This document shows, piece after piece, positions 53,123 to 62,510 of a stretch of 64,000 bases of DNA. The first letter of the stretch is position 1. Each line of letters begins with the position of its first letter. Under the pieces are notes generated by a model. It did not search any database. It worked only from the letters and a program-made list of their open reading frames with translations, and was not told where the DNA came from. Origin of the DNA: Sphingopyxis sp. GW247-27LB (lineage in GTDB: Bacteria > Pseudomonadota > Alphaproteobacteria > Sphingomonadales > Sphingomonadaceae); the NCBI RefSeq assembly GCF_002277025.1, contig NZ_NIWD01000009.1:54757-118756 (forward strand). Reading direction: 5' to 3'. Made by a program: the position numbers and the translations under genes.

Positions 53123-53163
53123 TGCCGGCTGCTGCGCCCGTTCGCGGCAGCCGGCATCTTTTT
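53123..53163 (+). terminator. Leader hairpin with T-run before 53215 gene
   Basis: TGCCGGCTGC (53123-53132) pairs with GCAGCCGGCA (53147-53156), followed by TCTTTTT. It is typical of a rho-independent terminator, yet no gene lies between it and the Fur-like site. It could end a short RNA of about 60-70 nt or act as an attenuator for the next gene. Confidence 0.7.
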
Positions 53164-53214
53164 CGGACCCGCATGGGACTGCCGAACCGCGGGCCGGTTT
53201 TTCCGGGAGGCACG

Positions 53215-53634
53215 ATGGAAGGCAGCACGCTCGTCCGGCAATTGACCGAACAACCGCTCGTCCGCGACCTGTCGGTCGACGCCGCGCAGGCGGTCCTTGC
53301 GCTCCGCTATTGCATCCTCTGCCGCCGCGCCGAGCGCGACCCGATGCCCGAACTCGAACGGCGCTGGGGCCATATCCTCGCGGCGCGGCGTTTCCGGCTG
53401 GTGGTCGAGGCGATCGGCCATATCTGGCCCGACCCCTTCGCGGTCGCCCCGCCCTGCTGTCCGCGCGTCAGCTTCGACGAGGCCTTGCTCGCGGCGATGG
53501 TCGGCGCGGTCGACCGCGGCAACCGCGCGCAGTTCGACTGGCTGACCGCCGAAATGCTCGGCGGCGACGCGCGCGCGATGCTGTTCGTCGCGCTCGACAA
53601 TTTCCTCCGCGCGCGGGCGCCGGGGCGGGCGTAG
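53215..53634 (+). CDS. Unknown protein downstream of Fur-like site and attenuator-like hairpin
   Basis: 139 residues from ATG with GGGAGGCACG upstream; an in-frame start at 53107 would begin before the hairpin and is unlikely. Mostly helical, no signal peptide. Cys residues lie at LRYCILCRRAERD (CxxC) and PPCCPRVSF (CC), which could bind metal. No family recognised. The upstream Fur-like site suggests iron-related expression. Confidence 0.7.
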   Translation: MEGSTLVRQLTEQPLVRDLSVDAAQAVLALRYCILCRRAERDPMPELERRWGHILAARRFRLVVEAIGHIWPDPFAVAPPCCPRVSFDEALLAAMVGAVDRGNRAQFDWLTAEMLGGDARAMLFVALDNFLRARAPGRA

Positions 53635-53650
53635 GATTTGGTGTCGCCGG

Positions 53651-53794
53651 CTTTGGGGTGGATTTGAGCCATTCCCCTCCCTTTTAGGGAGGGGTTAGGG
53701 GTGGGTGCGCGAGCGGAGCGAGCCCGCAAAAGAACGCCGCCTTCGGCGGCTACCCACCCCCAGCCCCTCCCTAGAAGGGAGGGGAGAAGGTATG
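53651..53794 (+). repeat. Family A intergenic repeat, copy 2
   Basis: A copy of the 5586-5732 element in the same orientation with only scattered single-base differences. It lies between the stop at 53634 and the chpT 3' end at 53855. Confidence 0.9.
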
Positions 53795-53854
53795 TCCCAT
53801 CAAATCTGCAAACGGGGGAATCGCCACCGCAAGGGGCGCCCCGGTGACCCGAAA

Positions 53855-54496
53855 TCACCGTCCCCTGAGCACCGCCCCGACGAGCAGCGAGGTCGGCGTC
53901 TCGCGTGCGAGCATCACCGTGCCGCCGTTCTGCGCCGCGACCGCCTGCACCAACATCGCGGGCGCGGTGCGCGAGGTCATGGCTCCGCTCGCTTCGCCCT
54001 CGGCCAGGATGCGCTCGACATCCTTATCGACGAGGATGCGCTCGGCTTCGGCGTGGAGCGCGATCTCGATGCCGCCGTCCTGCTTCTCGCACCCGATGTC
54101 GAGCCGGCCGCCGCGCACCAGCGCATCGACCAGGATCAGCGCGAGATTGAGGATGATCTTGACCGCGGGCTTGGGCAGCGGTTCGTCGCCGATCATCCAA
54201 TTGAGCGTGATCGGCCGCTCGGCCATGATCCCCTCGATCGCCGCCCTGGCCTCGGCGGGCGGCACCGCCTCGCCGAAACCGCCCGCCGAGCCGAAGGCGA
54301 GCCGGAAGAATTTGAGCTTCGCCGCCGACGTCCGCGCGCTCTGTTCGAGCAGGTCGAAGCAGCGCGCGCGCATGTCCGGATCCTTCTCGTCGGCGAGCAA
54401 TTCGAGCCCGTTGGCGAACGCCCCGACCGGGCTCAGCAGGTCATGGCACAGCCGCGAGGCCAGCATGGAGGCGAAATCGACGCGGTCGTCGGTCAT
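53855..54496 (-). CDS. chpT: Histidine phosphotransferase ChpT-like
   Basis: 213 residues. ASRLCHDLLSPVGAFANGLELL holds the phospho-accepting His18. A degenerate ATPase-like C-terminal domain follows (DIGCEKQDGGIEIALHAEA, PTSLLVGAVL), as in Caulobacter ChpT. It relays phosphate from CckA to CtrA and CpdR. SciP of the same network is at 7913-8218. Divergent from the RluA-family gene. Confidence 0.88.
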   Translation of the reverse strand: MTDDRVDFASMLASRLCHDLLSPVGAFANGLELLADEKDPDMRARCFDLLEQSARTSAAKLKFFRLAFGSAGGFGEAVPPAEARAAIEGIMAERPITLNWMIGDEPLPKPAVKIILNLALILVDALVRGGRLDIGCEKQDGGIEIALHAEAERILVDKDVERILAEGEASGAMTSRTAPAMLVQAVAAQNGGTVMLARETPTSLLVGAVLRGR

Positions 54497-54622
54497 GGAT
54501 GAAATGGCTCCCCAGCGCAGTTCCGCGGATATTTCCGCGCGACCCCGCTCCTAGGGCAGCAAGGCCGCCCAGGGCAAGCGCGTCCCCTTGAAATTCGGCG
54601 TTCCGGGGCCACATTCCCCTCA

Positions 54623-55579
54623 ATGCAGGGGGACGAGGATATCTTGACCGTAGCGCTCGATGACAGCGCCGCCGGGCTGCGGCTCGACCGGGCGCTCGCC
54701 GAGGCGCTCCCGAACCTGTCGCGCGAGCGCTTGAAGACGCTGATCAAGGGCGGCCGCGTCGCCGATGCGAGCGGCGCGGTGCTCTGGGACCCGTCCGCGA
54801 AGGCCGCGGCGCCCGCGACGATCGCGGTTCGCCTTCCCGCCCCGGCGCCCGCGCACAATGTCGCGCAGGATCTCGCTTTGGTCATCGCCTATGAGGACGA
54901 GCATCTGATCGTCGTCGACAAGCCCGCAGGGCTCGTCGTCCACCCCGCCGCGGGCAATGCCGACGGCACGCTGGTCAACGCGCTGCTCCACCATTGCGCG
55001 GGGCAACTCTCCGGGATCGGCGGTGTCGCCCGCCCCGGCATCGTCCACCGCATCGACAAGGACACGAGCGGGCTGATCGTCGCCGCGAAGCACGACAAGG
55101 CGCACGAAGGCCTCGCGAAGCAATTCGCCGCGCACAGCATCGACCGCCGCTATCTCGCGCTCGCCACCGGGCGCCCGATGCCCGCGAACGGCACCGTCGA
55201 CGCGGCGCTCGGCCGGTCGAGCGCCAACCGCAAGAAAATGGCGGTGGTGCCCGCGGGGCGCGGCAAGCATGCGATCACCCATTACCGCACGATCGAGCCG
55301 CTCGCCGGCGCGACGCTCGTCGAATGCCGGCTCGAAACCGGGCGCACGCATCAGGTGCGCGTCCATATGGCGCATATCGGCCACCCGCTCGTCGGCGATC
55401 CGGTCTATGGCCGCGCCAGGAAGCCGCTGTCGGACGTGCTGAAAGCGCGAGGTTTCGTGCGGCAGGCATTGCACGCGGCCCATTTGGGTTTTATTCATCC
55501 GGTGACCGGTAACAGGATCGCGCTCGACAGCGAACTCCCCCAGGATATGCGGGAACTGATCGATGAATTGCGCGTTTAA
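54623..55579 (+). CDS. RluA/RluD-family pseudouridine synthase
   Basis: 318 residues. An S4-like domain at the N-terminus (LRLDRALAEALPNLSRERLKTLIKGGRV), then HRIDKDTSGL with catalytic Asp145. RQALHAAHLGFIHPVTG is the C-terminal signature. Length and S4 domain suit RluD, which modifies 23S rRNA helix 69, but I cannot exclude RluC. The ATG at 54623 is divergent from chpT. Confidence 0.93.
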   Translation: MQGDEDILTVALDDSAAGLRLDRALAEALPNLSRERLKTLIKGGRVADASGAVLWDPSAKAAAPATIAVRLPAPAPAHNVAQDLALVIAYEDEHLIVVDKPAGLVVHPAAGNADGTLVNALLHHCAGQLSGIGGVARPGIVHRIDKDTSGLIVAAKHDKAHEGLAKQFAAHSIDRRYLALATGRPMPANGTVDAALGRSSANRKKMAVVPAGRGKHAITHYRTIEPLAGATLVECRLETGRTHQVRVHMAHIGHPLVGDPVYGRARKPLSDVLKARGFVRQALHAAHLGFIHPVTGNRIALDSELPQDMRELIDELRV

Positions 55580-55660
55580 GTTTCGAATGAAAATCTATCT
55601 CGACCGCCGGATGCAACCGCGGCATATTTCTCCTCTGAAAAATTAGGGAAGACGCTATCA

Positions 55661-56563
55661 ATGGCTAACAAAAGCAATGTTCCGGCAGTGGTGCCCGCGC
55701 TCGGCGGTGAGGCGAGCCTGAACCGCTACCTGGCCGAAATCCGCAAATTCCCCCTCCTGACCCCCGAGCAGGAATATATGCTCGCGCGGCGTTTTCAGGA
55801 GCATGGCGACAATGAGGCCGCGGCGCAGCTCGTGACCTCGCACCTCCGCCTCGTCGCGAAGATCGCGATGGGTTATCGCGGCTATGGCCTGCCGGTCAGC
55901 GAGCTGATCAGCGAGGGCAACATCGGCCTCATGCAGGGCGTGAAGAAGTTCGACCCCGAACGCGGCTTCCGCCTCGCCACCTACGCGATGTGGTGGATCC
56001 GCGCCTCGATCCAGGAATTCATCCTGCGCTCGTGGAGCCTCGTCAAAATGGGCACCACCGCGGCGCAGAAGAAGCTGTTCTTCAACCTCCGCAGGATGAA
56101 GAACAACCTCGAAGCGTTCGAGGACGGCGATCTATCGCCCGAACATGTCGCGAAGATCGCCAAGGATCTCGGCGTCACCGAAGACGAGGTCGTCAGCATG
56201 AACCGCCGCATGGCCATGGGCGGCGACACGTCGCTCAACGTGCCGATGGGCGAGGATGGCGACAGCCAGTGGCAGGATCTGCTGGGCGACGAGGGCCCGC
56301 TGCAGGACGAACGCGTCGCCGAGGCCGAGGAACGCGACGTGCGCCATGCGCTGCTCAACGAGGCGCTCGAGACGCTCAACGAGCGCGAGCGCCATATCCT
56401 GACCGAACGCCGCCTGACCGATGACCCCAAGACGCTCGAGGATCTGAGCCAGGTCTATGACGTCAGCCGCGAACGCGTCCGCCAGATCGAGGTGCGCGCC
56501 TTCGAAAAGCTGCAGAAGGCGATGCTCAAGCTCGCCGGCGAGCGGCGGCTGGTCGGCGCCTGA
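55661..56563 (+). CDS. rpoH: RNA polymerase heat-shock sigma factor
   Basis: 300 residues. Region 2 (LRLVAKIAMGYRGYGLPVSELISEGNIGLMQGVKKFDPERGFRLATYAMWWIRASIQEFIL) and region 4 (LNERERHILTERRLTDDPKTLEDLSQVYDVSRERVRQIEVRAFEKLQ) are clear. QKKLFFNLRRMK is the RpoH box. It drives heat-shock genes. Monocistronic; 81 nt after the RluA-family gene. Confidence 0.97.
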   Translation: MANKSNVPAVVPALGGEASLNRYLAEIRKFPLLTPEQEYMLARRFQEHGDNEAAAQLVTSHLRLVAKIAMGYRGYGLPVSELISEGNIGLMQGVKKFDPERGFRLATYAMWWIRASIQEFILRSWSLVKMGTTAAQKKLFFNLRRMKNNLEAFEDGDLSPEHVAKIAKDLGVTEDEVVSMNRRMAMGGDTSLNVPMGEDGDSQWQDLLGDEGPLQDERVAEAEERDVRHALLNEALETLNERERHILTERRLTDDPKTLEDLSQVYDVSRERVRQIEVRAFEKLQKAMLKLAGERRLVGA

Positions 56564-56569
56564 CCGCGC

Positions 56570-57367
56570 TCAGAAGCGCCGGACGTAGCCCGCGTAGAGC
56601 TGAACGTCGGGGCTGGAGCGGTTGAGCCCGGCATTGACGCCGACATCCCATTGGCTGTCGGCGTCGGGCTGCCACCCGAGCGACACGCCCGCCAGCGCCT
56701 CGGTCGCATGGCCCGCGGGATCGCCATCGCGCGTCAGCGACAGTTCAACCGCCGCCGACACCTCGTCCGACAGGCCGAAGCCGAGGCCCGCGACCGACCC
56801 ATAGGCAAGATGGCGCCCGTCGCCATCGGCATCGACCGCGGCGTCGACATGGGGCGTGAAGCCGAGCGACAGCGCGCCGAGTTCGACGCTGACCGGCACC
56901 ACCAGCCCCGCCCCCCAATCGCCCGCCCCGACGCTCTCCCCGCCCAGCGGCAGCGTCGCATAGGGCATGACCGCCAGCGAAAAGCCCGAACCGTCGGGGC
57001 TGCGCAGATTCTGCCGCAGCGCCAGCGTCACGTCGCCGGTTCGCGTCCGCCCCGTCCGCTCGCCGGTCGCCCGGTCGCGCTCGCGCACATGGCCAAGCAT
57101 CGTCCAGCCGATCTGCATCTCGAGCGAGGGCGTCAGCCCGGCGCGCAGCAGCGCGTCGCCGAAGATCCAGCTGTCGGTGCGGCCGCCCTCCTTCCTGTCC
57201 AGCGTCCAGTCGGCGAGCCCGACCTCCAGCACCGTAGCTCCGGCATCGACGGTACAGGCCGGCGTGCCGAGCCCCGGGCGGTCGGGGCAAAGCTCGCGCG
57301 CTTCTTCGGCGGATGCCGGGGCGGCCGCGGTCAACCCGGCCATCAGCAGCATGAAACGAAGCAGCAT
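56570..57367 (-). CDS. Outer-membrane beta-barrel-like protein
   Basis: 265 residues. Signal peptide of about 20 (ASAEE). The mature part has alternating aromatic and polar strands (TDSWIFGDALLRAGLTPSLEMQIGWTMLG, GDVTLALRQNLRSPDGSGFSLAVMPYATLPLG) and ends in YVRRF, an outer-membrane-type aromatic C-terminus. It resembles the 'transporter' beta-barrel family (phenol-degradation MetA type). GGGAGAGGC precedes the ATG. Convergent with rpoH, 6 nt apart. Confidence 0.75.
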   Translation of the reverse strand: MLLRFMLLMAGLTAAAPASAEEARELCPDRPGLGTPACTVDAGATVLEVGLADWTLDRKEGGRTDSWIFGDALLRAGLTPSLEMQIGWTMLGHVRERDRATGERTGRTRTGDVTLALRQNLRSPDGSGFSLAVMPYATLPLGGESVGAGDWGAGLVVPVSVELGALSLGFTPHVDAAVDADGDGRHLAYGSVAGLGFGLSDEVSAAVELSLTRDGDPAGHATEALAGVSLGWQPDADSQWDVGVNAGLNRSSPDVQLYAGYVRRF

Positions 57368-57469
57368 CGCCTCTCCCTTTTCGGCCCGGCGTCCGCCTTG
57401 CTTGTCCCCGAATGCGAAGCACGTATCAAGCCCGCTTGCCTCGCCGCGGCAAGCGGCTAATTTGCGCGC

Positions 57470-58177
57470 ATGGCAACCAAATCGCGCGCGACCAAGCGCA
57501 AGCTCCCCTGGTATCTGCGGCCCTTCAAATGGCTGCTGTGGTTCATCCTCCTCTCGGTGCTGTGGGTCCTCGTCTACGCCGTCGTGCCGCCGCCGGTGAC
57601 CTTCACCATGCTCGCCGACAGCAACGGCATCACCAAGGACTGGACGGGCCTTTCCCGCATCGACCGCAACATGGTGCGCGCGGTGATCGCGGCCGAGGAC
57701 GGCAAATTCTGCAGCCACGACGGCTTCGACCGCGAGGCGATCGAGCAGGCGATCGAGCGCAACGCCAAGGGCAAGAAGCTGCGCGGCGGATCGACGGTCA
57801 GCCAGCAGACCGCGAAGAATGTCTTTCTGTGGCAGGGCAGCGGCTGGACCCGCTATGTCCGCAAGGTCCCCGAAATCTGGTTCACCTTCCTGATCGAGAA
57901 GATCTGGGGCAAGCGCCGGATCATGGAGGTCTATCTGAACGTCGCCGAGACCGGCATCGGCACCTATGGCGTCGAGGCGGGCGCGCAGCGTTATTTCGGG
58001 CACGGCGCCGGCAAGCTGACCCCGGCCGAAGCCGCGCGCCTCGCGGCGATCCTGCCGCTGCCCAAAAAGCGCGAGGCGGTGAGCCCCTCGGGCTTCACCC
58101 GCCGCTACGGCAACACGATCCGCGCGCGCATCGGCGCGGTGCGGCGCGATGGGCTGGACGCCTGCGTTTATCAGTGA
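57470..58177 (+). CDS. mtgA: Monofunctional peptidoglycan glycosyltransferase
   Basis: 235 residues. One transmembrane helix (about 20-40), then a glycosyltransferase-51 domain. AVIAAEDGKFCSHDGFD holds the catalytic Glu76; GGSTVSQQTAKNVFLW, KRRIMEVYLNVAETGIGTYGVEAGAQRYF and LTPAEAARLAAILPLPKK are the remaining motifs. It polymerises lipid II glycan strands. Divergent from the beta-barrel-like gene. Confidence 0.95.
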   Translation: MATKSRATKRKLPWYLRPFKWLLWFILLSVLWVLVYAVVPPPVTFTMLADSNGITKDWTGLSRIDRNMVRAVIAAEDGKFCSHDGFDREAIEQAIERNAKGKKLRGGSTVSQQTAKNVFLWQGSGWTRYVRKVPEIWFTFLIEKIWGKRRIMEVYLNVAETGIGTYGVEAGAQRYFGHGAGKLTPAEAARLAAILPLPKKREAVSPSGFTRRYGNTIRARIGAVRRDGLDACVYQ

Positions 58178-58190
58178 GGCGGGTTGGCCG

Positions 58191-58336
58191 CTTTGGGGTG
58201 GATTTGGGCCATTCCCCTCCCTTTTAGGGAGGGGTTAGGGGTGGGTGCGCGAGCGGAGCGAGCCTGCAAAAGAACGCCGCCTTCGGCGGCTACCCACCCC
58301 CATCCCCTCCCTAGAAGGGAGGGGAGAAGGTATGGC
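58191..58336 (+). repeat. Family A intergenic repeat, copy 3
   Basis: A third copy of the 5586-5732 element, in the same orientation, 14 nt past the mtgA stop and 34 nt before the end of the M16 gene. Only a few bases differ from the other two. Confidence 0.9.
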
Positions 58337-58370
58337 CGCATCCGGCCGCTGCCCGAACATCGCTTCGCCC

Positions 58371-61271
58371 CTATTTCCCCGCCTTGTCGCTCACCGCCTT
58401 GATCACCAGCGCCTTGTCGTCGACCAGATAGCGCCGCGCGAGTGTCTGGAGGTCGGCGGCGGTCGCGGCCTCGACGTCGGCGATGGCATTGCGGCTGCGG
58501 TCGAGACGCTCGGGGTGGCTCGCGGCCTCGGCGACATAGTTCAGCCAATAGCTGTTCTCGCGCCGTGCCTTGGTCATCGTCTCGATCAGCGGCCGCCGCG
58601 CGCGGTCGAGCAGGTCGGCATCGACCGGCGCGTCGCGCAGTTCCTTCGCGATCGCGAAGATCGCGGCGCGCGTCGTCGCGAGATCCTTGTAGTCGACATT
58701 GCTCGACGCGAAGAGATGACCATAGCCGGGAAACTCGTCCGACAGCGCGGTCCCCGCCCCGGGGCTGTAGCTTTCGCCGAGCCGTTCGCGCAGCTCCTCG
58801 GTCAGCTTGAGCTGCATCACCCGCGCGAGCAGGCCCAGCCGCATCGCCTCGGCGAGGTCGCTGTCGTCGCGTGCGGGCCAATAGACGCGCAGTTCGGCCT
58901 GTTCGGCGGGCCCTTTGTGGATCAGCGTGCGCTCGCTCCGGTCGGTCGCATAATGTCGCTCGCGCGCCGCTTCGCGCGGGTCGAAGGCGGCGCGGCGTTC
59001 GGGCAGCGCGCCGAATGTCGCCGCGATCGCCGCGATCGCCGCCGCCTCGTCGATGTCGCCGACGACGCCGATCTCGATCGCGCCGTGCGCAAGGCTGTCG
59101 GCGATGGCGGGCTTGAGCTGCGTCCAGTCGCGCGCCATCAGCGCCGCAAGCGGCGGCGTCTCGGCGCGCGGATCGCCGTCGGCGAGAATACCGCCGACGT
59201 CGCGGCCCATCACCGCGGCCGGGGTCGCATCGTTCGCGGCATATTGCTGCGGCAGCACGCGGCGGATCAGCGCGAGCCCGTCGGCACGGTAGCCGGGATG
59301 GGTGACATAGGCCGCCATCAGCTCCGCTTGCGCGCGGAAATCGGCGGGCGAGGTCAGCGCGTTGCCGCCGAAGGCATCGACGTCGGCCCCGAAGCTGGGC
59401 GCAACCGTCTTGCCCGCGAAGATGGTGCGCAGATCGTCGAAGCTGTGCGCTTCGAGCCCGCCGATGCTGAGCGACCCCGCGAGCGCCACCTTGGTCGGGT
59501 CGTCGCGCGTCGCGAGCAGCGTGCCGCCGTCGACGCGCACCGACAAATAGACCTTGTCCTTCTGGAAATCGGTGGTCTTGATGTTCAGCATCACATTGTT
59601 GGCGAAGCGGATGCGGCGGATGCCCAGATCCTCGATCCGATCATCCGACACGATCCGCCCCGGCGTTCCGAAATCGGTGTAGGCGAAGGCGTTGCTCTCG
59701 GCCGCCGCGGGCGCGGCGACGGCGACCTGCTGCGAGGCCTTGAGCTCGGCGAGGATCGCATCGGTGCCGCCCTCGATCGGCGTCTTGCTCGTCACGCGCG
59801 CGAGCGGTGCGCTGAGTCCCGCGACGCGCTTGCGGAAGGCCGCGGTGACGGCATCGGCGTCGAGCGACGCGGCGGTCGCCTCGAACAGCGCCTGCGTGGT
59901 TTCGGGGCGCACGACGACGAAATCGCCGTCGGCCGCGGCGACCAGCACGTTGGCCATCGTCTCGCTGCGCCGCGTATCGACCCCGGCGACGGCATTGCGC
60001 AGCGCGGTGCGGCGGATCGCGATCTGTTCGTCCACCTCGGCCTGGGTGAAGCCATGTTCGACCGCGCGGCGATACTCCTGCTCGACCAGCGCGAGTGCTT
60101 CCTTCCACGCGCCCTGCCTGGCGACCGCACCGGCGGTCACGAGATCGAAGCGCTTCCACCCGTCGGTGTCGCTGAGATAGCCGCTGAGGATCGGCGAATC
60201 CTCGCGCAGCGCGATCTTCGCGAGGCGGCGGCTGACGATCGCCTCGCCGATATCCTCGGCGAACTTGCGCACACGCTTCGCCCTGGTGTCGGGTTCGTCG
60301 ACCCAGGGCTTGAACGCCCCGATCGTCACCGCATCGACGATCGCCGGATCGACGAAATCGTCGGCCGCCGACGGGCGGGCATAGTCGATCGCGCCGATGT
60401 CGGGGTCGGCGCCCGCGGGTCCGCGACCCCGCCAGTCGGAAAAGCGCGCCCTGATCTTCGCCTCGACCGCGGCGGGGTCGAAATCGCCGACCATCACCAG
60501 CGTCGCGCGCTCGGGGCGGTAATAATGGTCATAGAAATCGCGGATGCGCGCCGCGGGCGCGGTGCGGATCACCTCTTCGGTGCCGATCGGGATGCGGTTG
60601 GCGACGGTCATGCCGGGCATCGCGAAAGCGAACTGGTCGACGAGGCTGCGCAGCTGATAGGTATCGCGCGCGCGACGTTCGGACAGGATCACCCCGCGCT
60701 CGCGGTCGACCGCCTTGGGGTCGATCGTCAGCTCGCCCGCGGTCTCGCGCATCAGCATCAGCCCGGTGTCGATCAGGTCGTCCGAGGCGTTCGGCAGGTC
60801 GAGCTGATAGACGGTCTGGTCGAAAGCGGTCGAGGCGTTGGTGTCGGCGCCGAAGGCGAGTCCCTTGCGCTCGAGCAGCTTGATCATCTCGCCTTCGGGC
60901 ACATGGGTCGAGCCGTTGAAAGCCATATGTTCGAGGAAATGGGCGAGCCCGCGCTGATCCTCCGCTTCGGCGAAGCTGCCGACGTCGAAGCGCAGGCGCA
61001 GCGCGACGCTGTCCTTGGGCGTGCTGTTCTTCAGCAGCGCATATTTCATCCCGTTCGGCAGCACGCCGAAGACGATGTTGGGGTCGACCCTAATATCGCT
61101 CGCGGCGTAGTTCCAGGCCTTGGCGGCGTCGGTCTGGGGGTTGACGGGGGCGACGGCCGGCGCGGGCGCCGTGTCGCGCGCGAGGAGCGGCGCGGGCGCG
61201 GCGACGGTCGACAGGAGGAGGGCGAGGGGCGAAAGCGCGGCCGAGGCGCGCAGCAGGGTCCGGGATATCAT
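58371..61271 (-). CDS. M16-family zinc metallopeptidase, secreted
   Basis: 966 residues, the length of a two-lobed M16 protease. The signal peptide is about 30 residues. RGLAHFLEHMAFNGSTH holds the HxxEH zinc motif (His111, Glu114, His115) and the third ligand is in ELTIDPKAVDRERGVILSE. The second lobe has a degenerate copy. The start was chosen at ATG 61271 (MISRTLLRAS); a longer frame to 61595 is antisense-like. Role in peptide turnover is inferred. Confidence 0.92.
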   Translation of the reverse strand: MISRTLLRASAALSPLALLLSTVAAPAPLLARDTAPAPAVAPVNPQTDAAKAWNYAASDIRVDPNIVFGVLPNGMKYALLKNSTPKDSVALRLRFDVGSFAEAEDQRGLAHFLEHMAFNGSTHVPEGEMIKLLERKGLAFGADTNASTAFDQTVYQLDLPNASDDLIDTGLMLMRETAGELTIDPKAVDRERGVILSERRARDTYQLRSLVDQFAFAMPGMTVANRIPIGTEEVIRTAPAARIRDFYDHYYRPERATLVMVGDFDPAAVEAKIRARFSDWRGRGPAGADPDIGAIDYARPSAADDFVDPAIVDAVTIGAFKPWVDEPDTRAKRVRKFAEDIGEAIVSRRLAKIALREDSPILSGYLSDTDGWKRFDLVTAGAVARQGAWKEALALVEQEYRRAVEHGFTQAEVDEQIAIRRTALRNAVAGVDTRRSETMANVLVAAADGDFVVVRPETTQALFEATAASLDADAVTAAFRKRVAGLSAPLARVTSKTPIEGGTDAILAELKASQQVAVAAPAAAESNAFAYTDFGTPGRIVSDDRIEDLGIRRIRFANNVMLNIKTTDFQKDKVYLSVRVDGGTLLATRDDPTKVALAGSLSIGGLEAHSFDDLRTIFAGKTVAPSFGADVDAFGGNALTSPADFRAQAELMAAYVTHPGYRADGLALIRRVLPQQYAANDATPAAVMGRDVGGILADGDPRAETPPLAALMARDWTQLKPAIADSLAHGAIEIGVVGDIDEAAAIAAIAATFGALPERRAAFDPREAARERHYATDRSERTLIHKGPAEQAELRVYWPARDDSDLAEAMRLGLLARVMQLKLTEELRERLGESYSPGAGTALSDEFPGYGHLFASSNVDYKDLATTRAAIFAIAKELRDAPVDADLLDRARRPLIETMTKARRENSYWLNYVAEAASHPERLDRSRNAIADVEAATAADLQTLARRYLVDDKALVIKAVSDKAGK

Positions 61272-61302
61272 GGTCCCGGTCTGGGCGAACCGCCGAAGGC
61301 GG

Positions 61303-62448
61303 TCAACCGGCCTGCGCGATGCTTTCGACGGACGGCGTCGCGCCTCGATCAACCGCCTTCGCCGCATAGACCGCGCGATCCGCGGTCTCGAACAGCTTCT
61401 TCGCGCTCGCACCGTCCTCGGGCCAATAGGCGACGCCGATGCTCGCCCCGACCCGAACCCGCGCGCCGTCGAGGCGATAGGGCGGGACCAGCGCGGCGAG
61501 CAGATGATCGGCGAGCGAGGTCGCGAGCAGCGGGGATCCTGCGGGCACGAGGATCGCGAATTCGTCGCCGCCCTGGCGCGCGACCATCGCGTCACCGCCG
61601 CAGGCGTGGGTCAGCCGCGCCGCGATCTGGCACAGCAACGCATCGCCGGCGGCGTGGCCGTAACGGTCGTTGACCGGCTTGAAGCCGTCGAGGTCGAGCA
61701 GCGCGATCGCGAAGCGCGTATCGGCGCCCGCTGCCTCGATCTCACGCTCGACGCAGGCATCGAGTTCGCGGCGGTTCGACAGGCCGGTGAGCGGGTCGGT
61801 ATGCGCGAGGTCGCGCATCTGCGCCTGGAGCTGGAGCAGGTCGACGAGCTGACCATGCTGCTGGACGATCATCCGCAGCAGGAAGGCAGAGGCGACGGCG
61901 AGGCTGGTGCCCGCCGCGACCTCGGGCGGGCTGCCCGACGTCAGCATCAGCAGCGTGACCGGAATCAGCCCGATGCCGAGATTGACGATCGTCGCGAAGC
62001 GGATCGACGACAGGCAATAGGCGGTCGCGAGCGAGCCCATCGCCATGATGATCGCATAATAGCTGTGCGTCTCGGGCGGCGCGGCGAGCCAGTTGACCAC
62101 CGTCCAGATCGCACACATCGCGCCCATCGTTCCCGACAGCCAGGTCGCCTCGCGGATCATCCGCCGCGCGCGGCGCGGGCTCATCCGCCGGCCGCGGTTG
62201 TGCATGAGCACGCCGAAGCCGAACAGGCAGACGGCGGCGAGGATGACGGGAAAACCGATGCGAATGGCCGGATGCACCGCCGCGACCCCGCCATAGATGG
62301 CGGTCGGCGTCGTCGCCGCGAGCATCAGGAAGAGCATCGGGGTCAGCGTCTCGAGGCGATCGGCGCGCAGCAGCGCGACATCGTCCCGGATCGATTCCGG
62401 TATCGGCGGAAAGAAGCGCCGCCGCAGCCATTGATAGACCCCTGCCAT
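61303..62448 (-). CDS. GGDEF-domain diguanylate cyclase, membrane
   Basis: 381 residues. Five or six transmembrane helices occupy residues 30-200 (MLFLMLAATTPTAIYGG, MGAMCAIWTVVNWLAA, AYCLSSIRFATIVNLGIGLIPVTLLML). The C-terminal domain has DPLTGLSNRREL, LDLDGFKPVNDRYGHAAGDALL and the active site QGGDEFAIL. The inhibitory RxxD site is replaced by GGD in ACGGDAMVARQ, so product inhibition may be absent. It synthesises c-di-GMP. 32 nt from the M16 gene. Confidence 0.92.
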   Translation of the reverse strand: MAGVYQWLRRRFFPPIPESIRDDVALLRADRLETLTPMLFLMLAATTPTAIYGGVAAVHPAIRIGFPVILAAVCLFGFGVLMHNRGRRMSPRRARRMIREATWLSGTMGAMCAIWTVVNWLAAPPETHSYYAIIMAMGSLATAYCLSSIRFATIVNLGIGLIPVTLLMLTSGSPPEVAAGTSLAVASAFLLRMIVQQHGQLVDLLQLQAQMRDLAHTDPLTGLSNRRELDACVEREIEAAGADTRFAIALLDLDGFKPVNDRYGHAAGDALLCQIAARLTHACGGDAMVARQGGDEFAILVPAGSPLLATSLADHLLAALVPPYRLDGARVRVGASIGVAYWPEDGASAKKLFETADRAVYAAKAVDRGATPSVESIAQAG

Positions 62449-62510
62449 CGGCGCGGCCTAGCAAAGGATGGTAAATCAGTGCTTAAGCATAAGGCGGCCG
62501 CGGGGCAGCC

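Noticed and set aside
58245..61673. 1142-codon plus-strand frame
   Set aside because: Antisense of the M16 protease gene and repeat; composition is Arg/Gly/Asp-rich with no motif. The opposite strand carries HFLEH and a signal peptide.
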